A stretch of DNA of 64,000 nt from positions 114,067 through 178,066 of the forward strand of contig DBUB01000007.1 of NCBI GenBank assembly GCA_002307725.1. The letters are read 5' to 3'. Shown here piece by piece: positions 50,080-57,502 of the stretch. The notes under the pieces are model-generated. The model had not been told where the DNA came from and made no database searches. It worked only from the letters and a program-made list of their open reading frames with translations. This stretch comes from Alphaproteobacteria bacterium UBA1301 (GTDB taxonomy: Bacteria > Pseudomonadota > Alphaproteobacteria > Micropepsales > Micropepsaceae). The first letter of the stretch is position 1. Each line of letters starts with the position of its first letter. Made by a program: the position numbers and the translations under genes.

Positions 50080-51210
50080 ATGGAAAGCCCCTGGTTCCAT
50101 TTGGATCGAAGCGGCCAGAGCTTGCGTCTGACCGCCGGTGGTCCATGGACGGTGTATCACGCCGCCGCCGTGGACGGGGCCTTGCGCCGCCTTGATCCCA
50201 AGGACGCGACCGCGGCCGAGATTGATGCCAGCGGCGTCGAGGCGCTCGATACCACCGGTGCCTGGATGCTCCTGCGCACCAAATGCCAGCTTGCCGCCGC
50301 CGGCCTCACGATCACCGCCTTCAAGGTCCCTGAGGACTTCAAGCCGCTGCTGCAGGTGATTGAGTCAGATCAGCCGCCGCCGCCGGCTGCGGTCGTCACC
50401 CGTGACACGTTCGCCGCCTATCTCGAACACGTCGGCCGCGCCAGCCACTCTGTGCTGATCCAGGGGCTCGGCATCCTTGGCTATGTCGGGCGCATCACCA
50501 TCGAGTGGTTTAAGACCATCTACGCCCCGCAACGCCATTTTCGCTTGATCGCCACGATGCATCAGATCGAAGAGGTCGGCATCAACGCGCTGCCGATCGT
50601 CGGGCTGTTGATGTTCCTCGTCGGCATTGTGCTGGCCTATCAGGGCGCCGATCAGCTCAAGCGCTTCGGCCTCGACATCTACACCGTCAATGCGCTCGGC
50701 ATCGGCGTGCTGCGCGAGCTTGGTGTCTTGATCACCGCGATCATCATCGCCGGGCGCTCGGGCTCGGCCTTCACCGCGCAGATCGGCACCATGAAGGTGA
50801 ACGAGGAAATCGACGCGATGCAGACCATGGGTCTCAACGTCGACGACGTTCTGATCCTGCCGCGCGTCACCGGCCTCGTCATTGCGCTGCCGTTTCTCAC
50901 CTTCTATGCCGACGTTGTAGCGCTGATCGGCGGCGCGCTGATGTGCTATTTCGACATGGGCATTACCTTTCCGATGTTCATCCGCCAACTGCATCAGGCA
51001 ATCAATCTCGACACCTTCCTGGTCGGCATGATCAAGGCGCCGGTGTTCGCCTATGTCATCGGCATGGTGGGCTGTTTCGAAGGCCTCAACGTCGAGCGCA
51101 ACGCCGCGTCGGTCGGTAAGCTCACGACCCGGTCGGTGGTGGAGTCGGTGTTCCTCGTCATTGTGCTCGATGCCGCCTTCTCGGTCATGTTCTCGATTTT
51201 GGGGATTTGA
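50080..51210 (+). CDS. mlaE: MlaE-family ABC permease with N-terminal STAS domain
   Basis: A 376-residue permease for phospholipid/lipid trafficking. Residues 1-110 form a STAS-like domain (WTVYHAAAVDGALRRLDPKD, EIDASGVEALDTTGAWMLLRT), which elsewhere is the separate MlaB protein. The permease part carries GIGVLRELGVLITAIIIAGRSGSAFTAQIG and EEIDAMQTMGLNVDDVLILPR, the MlaE signature. It is the first gene of a four-gene operon (permease, ATPase, MCE protein, auxiliary lipoprotein) that moves lipids between inner and outer membranes. The start is preceded by GGGAG. Confidence 0.93.
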   Translation: MESPWFHLDRSGQSLRLTAGGPWTVYHAAAVDGALRRLDPKDATAAEIDASGVEALDTTGAWMLLRTKCQLAAAGLTITAFKVPEDFKPLLQVIESDQPPPPAAVVTRDTFAAYLEHVGRASHSVLIQGLGILGYVGRITIEWFKTIYAPQRHFRLIATMHQIEEVGINALPIVGLLMFLVGIVLAYQGADQLKRFGLDIYTVNALGIGVLRELGVLITAIIIAGRSGSAFTAQIGTMKVNEEIDAMQTMGLNVDDVLILPRVTGLVIALPFLTFYADVVALIGGALMCYFDMGITFPMFIRQLHQAINLDTFLVGMIKAPVFAYVIGMVGCFEGLNVERNAASVGKLTTRSVVESVFLVIVLDAAFSVMFSILGI

Positions 51211-51212
51211 GC

Positions 51213-51977
51213 ATGGCCGGGCCCGACACCATCATCAGCGTCAAAGGTCTCGTCACCCGGCTCGGTGGCAAGCTGATCCACGACCACATCGATCTTGACG
51301 TCCGCCGCGGCGAGGTGATTGCCATCGTCGGTGGCTCCGGCTCGGGCAAGTCGGTGCTGCTGCGCTCCATCGTTGGGCTGATGCGCCCGGCGGCGGGTTC
51401 GATCGATGTCTTCGGTGAAGATGTCCTGGCAATGAATGAGAACGCCATGCGCGCCTTGCAGCGCCGCTGGGGCGTGCTGTTTCAGGACGGCGCGCTGTTC
51501 TCCTCGCAGACGGTGGCGGAAAACATCCAGGTTCCCTTGCGCGAATTCACCGACGTGCCGCAGGTGTTGATGAACGAAATCGCCGCGATCAAGCTTGCGA
51601 TGGTCGGCCTGGGCGAAGACGCGGCGTCCAAATACCCTTCCGAACTGTCCGGCGGTATGCGCAAGCGCGCCAGCCTCGCCCGCGCCCTGGTGCTCGATCC
51701 CGAGATCGTTTTCCTTGATGAGCCGACTTCCGGTCTCGACCCCATCGCCGCCGCCGCCTTCGATCAGTTGATCGCATCGCTGCAGAAGAGCCTTGGCCTT
51801 ACGGTTTTCATGGTGACGCACGATCTCGACACACTGAACGCGATTTGCGATCGCGCGGCGGTGTTGGTGAACAAAAAACTGAAGGTCGGTACGATCGACG
51901 AGGTGCGCCGCGATCCCGATCCCTGGATTCAGGAATACTTCGCCGGCCCGCGCGGCCGCGCGGCAATGCGGCAATAG
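51213..51977 (+). CDS. mlaF: MlaF-type ABC ATPase
   Basis: A 254-residue ABC ATPase. Walker A is VGGSGSGKSVLL, the signature LSGGMRKRASLARAL (MRKR form seen in MlaF), Walker B IVFLDEPTSGLDP and the H-loop VTHDLDTL. It energises the lipid transporter together with the MlaE-type permease. I use the ATG at 51213, which follows GGGGA; a TTG two codons earlier overlaps the permease stop. It is followed 8 bases on by the MCE-domain gene. Confidence 0.95.
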   Translation: MAGPDTIISVKGLVTRLGGKLIHDHIDLDVRRGEVIAIVGGSGSGKSVLLRSIVGLMRPAAGSIDVFGEDVLAMNENAMRALQRRWGVLFQDGALFSSQTVAENIQVPLREFTDVPQVLMNEIAAIKLAMVGLGEDAASKYPSELSGGMRKRASLARALVLDPEIVFLDEPTSGLDPIAAAAFDQLIASLQKSLGLTVFMVTHDLDTLNAICDRAAVLVNKKLKVGTIDEVRRDPDPWIQEYFAGPRGRAAMRQ

Positions 51978-51985
51978 GTGATGTG

Positions 51986-52834
51986 ATGGAAACGAAAGCC
52001 AATTATATTGCGGTAGGCGCCTTCGTGCTAACCTTCATCCTGGCGCTGGTGATCACGGTGTTATGGCTGGCCGGGGCGCAGTACAGCCACGAATACGAAT
52101 ACTACCGCACCAATTTTCACGGTGCGGTAACCGGTCTCGGCAAGGGTACGGCGGTGCGCTACAACGGCATCGACGTTGGGCGGGTGGATACGCTCGAATT
52201 CGATCCCCACGATCCGCAGGTTGTCATCGTCACGCTGCAGATCCAGCCCGGCCTCGGCATCCGCACCGACTCGGTATCGTCGATCGAGCCGCAAGGCCTT
52301 ACCGGCGGGTCTTATGTCGAGATTTCCGGCGGCACCAAGGATGCGCCGATGCTCGTCGCCGCGCCGGGTCAGGAATTTCCGGTGATCAAGACCGCGCCCT
52401 CGGCCTTGCAGCAATTGACCGTCGGGGCGCCGGAACTGCTCGCCAAGCTCAACACCATCGCTGACCGGCTCACCACGCTATTGTCGGACGAGAATCAGAA
52501 GCACCTGTCCAACTCCCTCGCCAATCTCGACAAGACCACCACCGCTCTGGCGGGGCATAGCGGCGAGATGGGGACGACGCTGACCAATCTGGCGGAGGCC
52601 TCCAAGCAATTGCCTGGCACCGTCGCCACCGCCAACGAGAGCATGAAGAAGATCGGCAAGCTCGCTGACGATACCGATGGCTTCGTGCGTGGCGACGGAC
52701 TGGCGCAGCTTGCTGGTCTGATCGCCGATACGCGGCGCACCGTTACCAGTTTGAACCGCCTCACGGAACAACTCGACCGGCAGCCGACCAAGCTGATCTT
52801 CGGCGACCGGCGCAAAGGGTACACACCGCCATGA
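51986..52834 (+). CDS. mlaD: MCE-domain substrate-binding protein (MlaD family)
   Basis: A 282-residue protein with one N-terminal transmembrane anchor (NYIAVGAFVLTFILALVITVLWLAG), then a MCE domain (FHGAVTGLGKGTAVRYNGIDVGRVDTLEF, SSIEPQGLTGGSYVEISGG), followed by a long coiled-coil periplasmic helix (LSNSLANLDKTTTALAGHSGEM, TNLAEASKQLPGTVATANESM). MCE hexamers form a lipid tunnel in the periplasm. The start METKANYI follows AGGTGA. Its end overlaps the auxiliary lipoprotein start by ATGA. Confidence 0.93.
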   Translation: METKANYIAVGAFVLTFILALVITVLWLAGAQYSHEYEYYRTNFHGAVTGLGKGTAVRYNGIDVGRVDTLEFDPHDPQVVIVTLQIQPGLGIRTDSVSSIEPQGLTGGSYVEISGGTKDAPMLVAAPGQEFPVIKTAPSALQQLTVGAPELLAKLNTIADRLTTLLSDENQKHLSNSLANLDKTTTALAGHSGEMGTTLTNLAEASKQLPGTVATANESMKKIGKLADDTDGFVRGDGLAQLAGLIADTRRTVTSLNRLTEQLDRQPTKLIFGDRRKGYTPP

Positions 52835-53451
52835 GCATCTCTCGTCGTGTCTTGTTCGCCGGCGCTTCGGGGCTGATCCTCGCTGGTTGCGCCGATGTGG
52901 TGGGGCCGCTGGCCGCGCCCAAGCTTTACGTGTTGACGCCGCCGCTGCTGGGGCCCGTGCCGGGGCCGAAGGTCGCATGGGCGCTGTCAATTGCGATGCC
53001 CGAGGCGACCGCGGGTCTCGACGCCGACCGCATCGCGATTTTGCGGCCGCCGTCGGGTCTCGATTACTACGCCGATGTGGCGTGGGCGGATCGTTTGCCG
53101 GTGCTGGTGCAAGCGGCGCTGGTGGAGGCGTTCGAAAGCTCGGGGCGCATCGCCGCGGTGGCGCGTGACAGCGACGGGGCGCGGGCCGATTACGTCCTCA
53201 CCACCGACTTGCGCGAATTCGCGGCGCGTTATGATGCCGGCGAGGGCGCTCCTCTGGCCGTCGTGCGAATCGGCGTGCGAGTGGTGGATGCCCGTAGCCG
53301 GAAGATCTCCGGCACAGCGGTGTTCGGCAAAGAGGTGCGCGCCGCGGCGAATTCCGTGGCCGCCGGGGTTGCGGCGCTGACGGCCGCTTACGGCGCGGTG
53401 CTCGCCGATCTGGTGCCGTGGGTGCTCGACCGGTCTTCGCCTGTTACCTGA
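52831..53451 (+). CDS. ABC-type transport auxiliary lipoprotein (PqiC-like)
   Basis: A 206-residue lipoprotein of the ABC_trans_aux family with lipobox LAGC (LILAGCADV). Mature segments KLYVLTPP, ALSIAMPEATAGLDADRIAI, DYYADVAWADRLPVLVQAALVEAFE and RADYVLTTDLREFAARYD fit the family, which works with MCE-type lipid transporters as an outer-membrane partner. Start overlaps the MCE gene. Its last 64 bases overlap, on the other strand, the 3' end of the FixL gene. Confidence 0.88.
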   Translation: MSISRRVLFAGASGLILAGCADVVGPLAAPKLYVLTPPLLGPVPGPKVAWALSIAMPEATAGLDADRIAILRPPSGLDYYADVAWADRLPVLVQAALVEAFESSGRIAAVARDSDGARADYVLTTDLREFAARYDAGEGAPLAVVRIGVRVVDARSRKISGTAVFGKEVRAAANSVAAGVAALTAAYGAVLADLVPWVLDRSSPVT

Positions 53452-54590
53452 ACCGCTGGTAGCGTAAAGCGGAACCGCGCGCCGCCGCCGGAATTGTCAC
53501 CGGCCGTCATCGTGCCGCCATGCGCTTCAACGATCGATTTGGATATGGCGAGCCCGATCCCCATGCCGTGCGCCTTGGTGGTGACGAAGGGCTTGAACAG
53601 ATTCGCCGCCACGCTCGGCGCTATGCCGGGGCCGGTGTCGTCCACCGTCACTTCCACGCCGCCCTCGCGCTTGGCCAGCGTCAGGGTCAATTCGCGCTTT
53701 GGCGAGGACTCCATCGCTTCCACGGCATTGCGCAAGAGGTTCACCAGTACTTGTTGGATCTGCACCCGGTCGGCGATGACGGGCGGCAGCCCCGCTTCGG
53801 GCCGGAAGCGGATGTTCACCGCGTTTGACTTGGCGCCGATCAGACCAAGCGCCATTGCATCTTCGGAGATCGCCGTGATGTCTTCGACGGCGTGGCAGCC
53901 GGAGCCCTTTTCGAGAAAGTCGCGCATCCGCCGCACGATCTGTCCGGCGCGCTCGGCTTGATCGGCGATCTTGCCGGCCATGGCTTGCACTTTTGCGATC
54001 GCGTCGGGGGTGCCCGAACCGGCCAGCCGTTTGGCGGCGTTGGCGTAGTTCAACATCGCGGTGAGCGGCTGGTTGAGTTCGTGAGCGATACCGGCCGAGA
54101 CCTGCCCCAGCTCGCTGACGCGGGCGACGTGCGCCAACTCTTCGCGCAGCGCGAGCAGCCGCGCTTCATAGCCCTCGCGCTCGCGATAAAGCGCCGACAG
54201 ATCGTGCACGATGCCGACGAACACGCGCTTGCCGTAAAGCTGACCGGCGCCCACCGACAGGTACATCGGAAAGCTGGTGCCGTCCTTGCGCTGGCCGGAG
54301 ACCTCGCGGCCGATGCCGAGAATGCGGGCCTCGCCGGTCTCACGATAATTGTGAAGATAGCGGTCGTGGTTTTCGCGATAGGGTGAGGGCATCAGCATTT
54401 TGACGTTGTGCCCAAGCACTTCGTCTTCGCCATATTGGAACAACCGCGCGCAGGCCGGATTGTACACCTGCACCAGCCCGGCCTCGTCGATCACCATGAT
54501 GCCGTCGACGGCGGTCTTGATCAGGGCTCCGAACAGACTGTCGGGACCAATGTCCTGCTCCGGCCAAGGTGGGCTGTCATTCATATCCAT
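53388..54590 (-). CDS. fixL: FixL-type oxygen-sensing histidine kinase (soluble)
   Basis: A 400-residue kinase without transmembrane helices. The PAS domain (about 15-135) holds His75 in PYRENHDRYLH and Arg95 in ILGIGREVSGQ; the 20-residue spacing equals that of the haem-ligand His200 and Arg220 of Bradyrhizobium FixL, so haem and oxygen binding are likely. H-box is GIAHELNQPLTAML with phosphoacceptor His170; N-box LVNLLRNAVEAM and the ATP lid DDTGPGIAP and GMGIGLAISKSIVEAHGG complete the kinase. FixL usually phosphorylates FixJ to control low-oxygen genes, but no fixJ is in the window. The 3' end overlaps the lipoprotein gene by 64 bases, convergently. Confidence 0.92.
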   Translation of the reverse strand: MDMNDSPPWPEQDIGPDSLFGALIKTAVDGIMVIDEAGLVQVYNPACARLFQYGEDEVLGHNVKMLMPSPYRENHDRYLHNYRETGEARILGIGREVSGQRKDGTSFPMYLSVGAGQLYGKRVFVGIVHDLSALYREREGYEARLLALREELAHVARVSELGQVSAGIAHELNQPLTAMLNYANAAKRLAGSGTPDAIAKVQAMAGKIADQAERAGQIVRRMRDFLEKGSGCHAVEDITAISEDAMALGLIGAKSNAVNIRFRPEAGLPPVIADRVQIQQVLVNLLRNAVEAMESSPKRELTLTLAKREGGVEVTVDDTGPGIAPSVAANLFKPFVTTKAHGMGIGLAISKSIVEAHGGTMTAGDNSGGGARFRFTLPAVQVTGEDRSSTHGTRSASTAP

Positions 54591-54665
54591 CCACGAACCA
54601 CCCAGCGTGCCCGAACCAACCTGTTCTGCCCCGCCCAGTCGCCAACCGGTCTGGTGAGCGTATGT

Positions 54666-54698
54666 TAGAATTATAATAGATAAAGGGTATTAATTCTA
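54666..54698. promoter_or_regulatory. AT-rich inverted repeat upstream of fixL
   Basis: TAGAATTA (54666-54673) and TAATTCTA (54691-54698), an 8-base perfect inverted repeat with a 17-base spacer in unusually AT-rich DNA, 76 bases before fixL and 38 bases after the ParE stop. It may be a fixL promoter/operator region or a terminator of parDE; no T-run favours the latter. Confidence 0.35.
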
Positions 54699-54735
54699 CC
54701 TCTCGTCTGGCCCGGCACGGCGGGGGTAGAGCGTT

Positions 54736-55050
54736 TCACCGACCGAAGTCTTCGCGGAAACGGCCGATCTGGTGCATGCGCTCGTGCAAGATGGTGACAA
54801 TGCCGATGTCGCCGTTCGAGAGCCGCCGCCAATAAACGACGTGATGCTCATAGCGGAAGAAGAAACCGTCCACGGTGAATTCTGCCGGAACGGGCTTTGA
54901 AACGACGCCTCGGGACTCGATTTTCGCAAACGCCGCGAACAGACCGGTGATGTATCGACCCGCCTGCTTTTCGCCCCATCGCTCGCTGGTGTAGCGGTAA
55001 ATCTCGTCGAGTCGATGGGACGCCGCCTCTTGAACGCGGATAGCCACCAT
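54736..55050 (-). CDS. parE: ParE/RelE-family toxin
   Basis: A 104-residue toxin of the RelE/ParE superfamily: VAIRVQEAASHRLDEIYRYTSERWGEKQAGRYITGLFAAF, then PVPAEFTVDGFFFRYEHHVVYWRRLSNGDIGIVTILHERMHQ. ParE toxins act on DNA gyrase; RelE relatives cut mRNA, and the sequence alone does not separate the two for certain. It lies 3 bases after the ParD-type antitoxin gene, the usual order of a type II toxin-antitoxin pair. Confidence 0.88.
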   Translation of the reverse strand: MVAIRVQEAASHRLDEIYRYTSERWGEKQAGRYITGLFAAFAKIESRGVVSKPVPAEFTVDGFFFRYEHHVVYWRRLSNGDIGIVTILHERMHQIGRFREDFGR

Positions 55051-55053
55051 CGC

Positions 55054-55308
55054 TCAGGACCTGTTGCGGGTTATCACTTCGGCAGCGGCGAGCGGCTTAT
55101 AGGTCTCCTCCGGTGCCGCGAAGGCGTGGGTCAGTTCAGCCTTGAGCCGGTCAAATGCCTCGCGTTCGACGCGTTCCTTGTCGCGCCGGATCAGGTCGCG
55201 AATATATTCGCTGACGTTCTCGTAGGCGCCGTTCTCGCCGACGTTTTCGGCGACGAACTCGCTGAGCATGCCGCTGAGACGGACCGTCATCGTCGTCGTA
55301 TCAGCCAT
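55054..55308 (-). CDS. parD: ParD-family antitoxin
   Basis: An 84-residue antitoxin. The ribbon-helix-helix DNA-binding region is MTVRLSGMLSEFVAENVGENGAYENVSEYIRDLIRRDKER, followed by a C-terminal toxin-binding segment (LKAELTHAFAAPEETYKPL). It should bind ParE and repress the operon. The start at MADTTTMTV is chosen by family; the longer frame passes into the tRNA-Ser gene. It lies just downstream of tRNA-Ser(GGA). Confidence 0.88.
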   Translation of the reverse strand: MADTTTMTVRLSGMLSEFVAENVGENGAYENVSEYIRDLIRRDKERVEREAFDRLKAELTHAFAAPEETYKPLAAAEVITRNRS

Positions 55309-55421
55309 CGCATTGTTCCCATTCAGGAAGTCCGTATTCAATATACTCAAAAATGAATACGCATTCAAGACAAGGGCAAACCTGCGGGTTGAAGGTTCGG
55401 CCTGCATCTTCGGGAAGTGGC

Positions 55422-55512
55422 TGGCGGACAGGGAGGGATTCGAACCCTCGGAACGCTTTTGACGTTCACACACTTTCCAGGCGTGCGCCTTCAGCCACTC
55501 GGCCACCTGTCC
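55422..55512 (-). tRNA. tRNA-Ser (anticodon GGA)
   Basis: Minus-strand cloverleaf: acceptor GGACAGG/CCTGTCC, D-arm TGGCCGAGTGGCTGAAGGC, anticodon loop CTGGAAA (anticodon GGA, reads UCC), long variable arm, T-arm GGTTCGAATCC, discriminator G and encoded CCA. Length 91 nt. Confidence 0.96.
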
Positions 55513-55646
55513 GCGCCGCGGCCGCGCTAGGCGGCCGGGGGGAGCGGTTTATCGTATTTGCCGCCTAAAGCAAACGGCCCCCAAAGCAAACGGACGGCGG
55601 ACCCTTGCCCGCCGCACCGCTCCAGGCCCCAAGACGTGCTTGGATG

Positions 55647-56105
55647 TCAGTTGTCGCCGAGGGCCATGGTCCGGCGCAGTGTTCTGGCGTTGATCATCAC
55701 TGCGACGATGGCCGCCGACAGGCTGATGACCGTCTGAATCAGGAAGCCGGAATCGTTGAACCACTTGAAGCCGGCAACTCCGGCCACGCCGAGCACGAAC
55801 AGCACCAATTGGAGCACGCCCATGCCGATCATAGTGAGCGCTTCCGTCGTGTTGTCGATGCCGGGGTGGGACACTTTCATCTGTTCGGCCAATGCCAGCA
55901 CCGCCGCGAAGATCAGAAGGATTTCACCCCAGGATATGGCCCAGGTGGGGCTATTGCCCCAGGTCGTGTGCATATCCACGCCGACGGCTTTGACAATGAC
56001 ATAGAGGATCAGGACGAGCAGAAAATACGGTACGTATCGCAGCGTGCCGCCGCGACCTGTGCCCGCGTGAACTTCCAGACGTCCGCCTTTTTCTTCATCC
56101 GACAT
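55647..56105 (-). CDS. Multi-spanning membrane protein of unknown function
   Basis: A 152-residue protein with four likely transmembrane helices (LRYVPYFLLVLILYVIVKAVG; ISWGEILLIFAAVLALAEQ; ALTMIGMGVLQLVLFVLGVAG; FLIQTVISLSAAIVAVMI) and short polar termini (MSDEEKGGRLEV; LRRTMALGDN). I do not recognise the family. The start at 56105 follows GGGGAGAG; the longer frame to 56189 is not supported. It stands between tRNA-Ser and the lipid-glycosylation genes, on the same strand as LAB_N and GT2 and 134 bases downstream of LAB_N. Confidence 0.75.
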   Translation of the reverse strand: MSDEEKGGRLEVHAGTGRGGTLRYVPYFLLVLILYVIVKAVGVDMHTTWGNSPTWAISWGEILLIFAAVLALAEQMKVSHPGIDNTTEALTMIGMGVLQLVLFVLGVAGVAGFKWFNDSGFLIQTVISLSAAIVAVMINARTLRRTMALGDN

Positions 56106-56239
56106 GAAACTCTCCCCGCAAACCCTTGGAGCGCGCAGTCTTGGCGCGGCGGTTGGCGATGTCAATTGCCGAGCAACCGGCAGGCCCAATACAGTTTTTT
56201 GACAGGGGGGGGGCGTGGCCGCGGCCGCGGATGCCCGCT

Positions 56240-56572
56240 TCAGGCTTGTTTTTGCGCCTTTTTCTCGCGGTGGATCAGCATCAGATTGCGGGCATAGACC
56301 GCCAAGCCGCCGACTTGTCCGATGAAGAACGGCAGGCCCATCTGACCGAGGCGGACCGAATAGACCAGCGTGATCAGACCGCCGACGATCGAGATGTACC
56401 AGAACGCCACCGGCATCACGCTCTTCTTGGCCTTCTCGCTATAGAAAAGCTGGACGAAGAAGCGCGACGCAAAGAACACCTGCCCGAACATGCCGACCAT
56501 CAGCCACAGCATGTCGGTGGTTTTGCATTCGGTATAGTTGCTGAACAGCCAGGCCGAAATGTCGTTGAGCAT
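56240..56572 (-). CDS. LAB_N-domain membrane protein (lipid-A synthesis type)
   Basis: A 110-residue protein with three transmembrane helices and the LAB_N signature: DMLWLMVGMFGQVFFASRFFVQLFYSEKAKKSVMPVAFWYISIVGG and LTLVYSVRLGQMGLPFFIGQVGG-type end. The domain occurs at the start of some LpxB proteins and as separate small proteins next to glycosyltransferases. Its start lies directly after the GT2 stop codon (TAA-ATG), so the two are coupled. A role in undecaprenyl-linked sugar flipping or lipid-A decoration is inferred. Confidence 0.85.
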   Translation of the reverse strand: MLNDISAWLFSNYTECKTTDMLWLMVGMFGQVFFASRFFVQLFYSEKAKKSVMPVAFWYISIVGGLITLVYSVRLGQMGLPFFIGQVGGLAVYARNLMLIHREKKAQKQA

Positions 56573-57295
56573 TTAAAGTTCCTTCGCTTCGGTCGTCTTC
56601 TTCATCCGGCGTTGCAGCCAGCGCACACCGAAAAGATCGTCGATCCCGACCAGCATGCGGTTGAAGTTGGTGTACTTCGATTGCCCGTGCAAACGCGGGC
56701 GATGGTTCACGTCGACGAATTCCACCCGATAGCCTTCGCGGATCATCATGGTGATGGTGAAGCGATGCAGGTGGTCGAAAAAGGGCAGCGCCAGAAACGC
56801 TTCGCGCCGGAACGCCTTCAAGCCGCAGCCGGAGTCGACCGCGCCGTCATGGAGCAGGCCTTGGCGGATGGAATTGGCCAGCTTTGAGGCCAGCCGCCGC
56901 GAGAAAGTGTCCTGGCGCTTGGCACGCACGCCTGAGACCAAGCCTAGCGACGCATCGCCGCGGCCGAAGGGAGCGACCAGCTTCGGGATGTCGGCCGGAT
57001 CGTTCTGGCCGTCGCCGTCGAGGGTGACAATGATGTCGCCCTGCGCCGCCCGCACACCGGTGCGGATGCCGCGCGACTGGCCGAGATTGGTGGCGTGGCT
57101 GATGACGCGCAGCCCTTCGATTTCGGCCTTCAGCTTGAGGAGAGCCGCGGCGGTGCCGTCGGACGAGCCGTCGTCGACGAAGATGATTTCGTAGCTGCCG
57201 AGCCCGGCGGCGGCGGCCGCGATTTCGCGCGCCAAGGGGCCGATGTTCTCGGCCTCGTCTTTGACCGGCACTACCACCGAGAGCTTCACGGCCAT
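56573..57295 (-). CDS. GT2 glycosyltransferase, dolichol-phosphate-mannose-synthase type
   Basis: A 240-residue GT2 enzyme. It begins MAVKLSVVVPVKDEAENIGPL, with the nucleotide-sugar site FVDDGSSDGT, the catalytic DGDGQNDPADIPKLV and RLHGQSKYTNFNRM. It should transfer a sugar to polyprenyl phosphate at the inner membrane, in the style of ArnC or DPMS, but lacks the C-terminal transmembrane helices of ArnC. The following LAB_N gene is coupled to it. The reading frame stays open to 58672 inside the ArnT-like gene; the family start at 57295 is the real one. Confidence 0.92.
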   Translation of the reverse strand: MAVKLSVVVPVKDEAENIGPLAREIAAAAAGLGSYEIIFVDDGSSDGTAAALLKLKAEIEGLRVISHATNLGQSRGIRTGVRAAQGDIIVTLDGDGQNDPADIPKLVAPFGRGDASLGLVSGVRAKRQDTFSRRLASKLANSIRQGLLHDGAVDSGCGLKAFRREAFLALPFFDHLHRFTITMMIREGYRVEFVDVNHRPRLHGQSKYTNFNRMLVGIDDLFGVRWLQRRMKKTTEAKEL

Positions 57296-57502
57296 GGCAA
57301 AATTCCGCTCGATACCATCATAGTTCAGGGTCGATTCCGCCCGTTTGGTTTTGGCGTCCAAGCTGGCGCGCGCCTTATACAGGGCCAAGCCGTCGGGAAA
57401 CAGGCCATGGAAAACGCGAGTTGTGCCGGATTGACCCATGGGGTGTCCCGTATGGTGCGAAAAAGCGCTACTCCGGGTTAAGGGATACAAAAGGCATTCC
57501 AC

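Noticed and set aside
55268..55462. Frame ending ADREGFEPSERF near tRNA-Ser(GGA)
   Set aside because: Same tRNA antisense artefact as above.
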